From JADGGM01 sp035277485 (GTDB lineage Bacteria > Gemmatimonadota > Gemmatimonadetes > Gemmatimonadales > Gemmatimonadaceae), in NCBI GenBank assembly GCA_035277485.1, contig DATEKK010000109.1, positions 89,105 through 153,104 on the forward strand: a stretch of DNA of 64,000 bases, given 5' to 3'. Positions 63,700 through 64,000 of the stretch are shown here, piece after piece. How positions within the stretch are numbered: position 1 is the first letter of the stretch; every line of letters starts with the position of its first letter. A program made the position numbers and the translations under genes. The notes beneath the pieces are model-generated. The model did not search any database, was not told the DNA's origin, and was given only the letters and a program-made list of their open reading frames with translations.

Positions 63700-64000
63700 T
63701 GCGAGGCGGCCCTAGCTAAATGTGGGAGACCCCCCGGCTCTGCCGGGGAGGCAGCAGCAGTTTGACAACTCCGGCAGTGGAAGGGAAACGGTCCATCAGT
63801 GAAACTCTGGGCGTGAGCCGCCAAGCACACACCCAAGGAGAATCACGATGGACCGTACGGAAAGCCTAAATCATTCGAAATGGGAGTGCAAATACCACGT
63901 GGTGTTCATTCCCAAGCGTCGCCGGAAGACACTCTACGGTGCCTTACGGAAGTATCTGGGCGAGGTGTTCCACCGCCTCGCCCGGCAGAAAGAGAGTCAG
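63700..64000 (+). mobile_element. IS200/IS605-type insertion sequence, left part
   Basis: The transposase gene begins at 63848 and continues past the window. Its leader contains a perfect hairpin, CCCCGGC-TCT-GCCGGGG (63732-63748), as found in the subterminal ends that IS200-type single-strand transposases recognise. The exact left end cannot be fixed without the right end; it lies probably between about 63690 and 63725, just after the palindromic repeat. Confidence 0.8.
63848..64000 (+). CDS. tnpA: IS200-type TnpA transposase, N-terminal part
   Basis: The first 51 residues are visible. KWECKYHVVFIPKRRRK and YGALRKYLGEVFHRLARQKES match the start of Y1 HUH transposases of IS200/IS605. The HUH motif and catalytic tyrosine lie beyond the window. 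The ATG has AAGGAG seven bases upstream. The frame is intact so far, so the element may be active. Confidence 0.9.
   Translation, partial: MDRTESLNHSKWECKYHVVFIPKRRRKTLYGALRKYLGEVFHRLARQKESQ

Overview
The window is about 64 kb of a bacterial chromosome, roughly two-thirds G+C by eye, with dense genes, many 1-14 bp overlaps and frequent GTG/TTG starts. The gene repertoire suggests a soil-type member of the Gemmatimonadota or a relative. The clues are PadR regulators paired with large duplicated MacB/FtsX-type permeases that lack an ATPase, a sortilin-like (VPS10) beta-propeller protein, a SWIB protein with a lysine-rich tail, a Suf operon with SufU, and many two-component genes. This placement is an inference from gene content. 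No rRNA, tRNA or CRISPR array was seen.

Layout. 1-2651: the end of an Omp85-type barrel protein, a 43-bp tandem repeat, panD and a diguanylate cyclase. 2735-9040: two consecutive PadR-permease pairs, each PadR gene preceded by an inverted repeat. 9208-14912: a hypothetical gene, a pruA-phzF-family operon divergent from an amino-acid permease, and a BNR-type lipoprotein. 14932-19192: a receiver protein carrying a histidine box but no ATPase, endonuclease IV, and a kinase/OmpR-type regulator pair. 19254-22673: an ECF sigma/anti-sigma pair, the SWIB protein, signal peptidase I and a small acidic Trp-rich protein. 22901-28609: a large hybrid kinase, several small membrane proteins, a GroES-like protein and a bacilliredoxin.

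28684-33111 is the most interesting stretch. A HAMP-type histidine kinase overlaps an NtrC-type activator. Next come a pair of direct repeats in the position of an enhancer, a good sigma-54 promoter, a 24-residue PqqA-like precursor peptide, a stem-loop terminator or attenuator, and the radical-SAM enzyme PqqE. No pqqB, pqqC or pqqD is present. The arrangement suggests that the adjacent two-component system switches on the peptide and its maturase.

33108-35352: an ABC-2 exporter pair. 35461-39821: a porin behind a 22-bp palindrome, a ModE-type DNA-binding protein and a tungstate/molybdate ABC transporter (wtpABC-like). 39890-46881: accessory genes, including a decayed isoprenylcysteine methyltransferase and an operon-like set of a nucleotidyltransferase, an unknown protein, a cyclase-like toroid protein and an ORF6N protein. 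46955-54259: a tightly overlapped operon sufR-sufB-sufC-sufD-Rieske-sufS-sufU-esterase with a recognisable promoter. 54324-63481: an FHA protein, a lipoprotein, thiC, yhbY, the propeller protein, an acetyltransferase, a PepSY protein and a hydrolase. 63700-64000: the left part of an IS200-type insertion sequence cut by the window edge.

Across the whole window the heptamer GTTAGGC (complement GCCTAAC) occurs about ten times more often than base composition predicts, in different reading frames and in intergenic DNA. At least two families of intergenic inverted repeats are also dispersed here.
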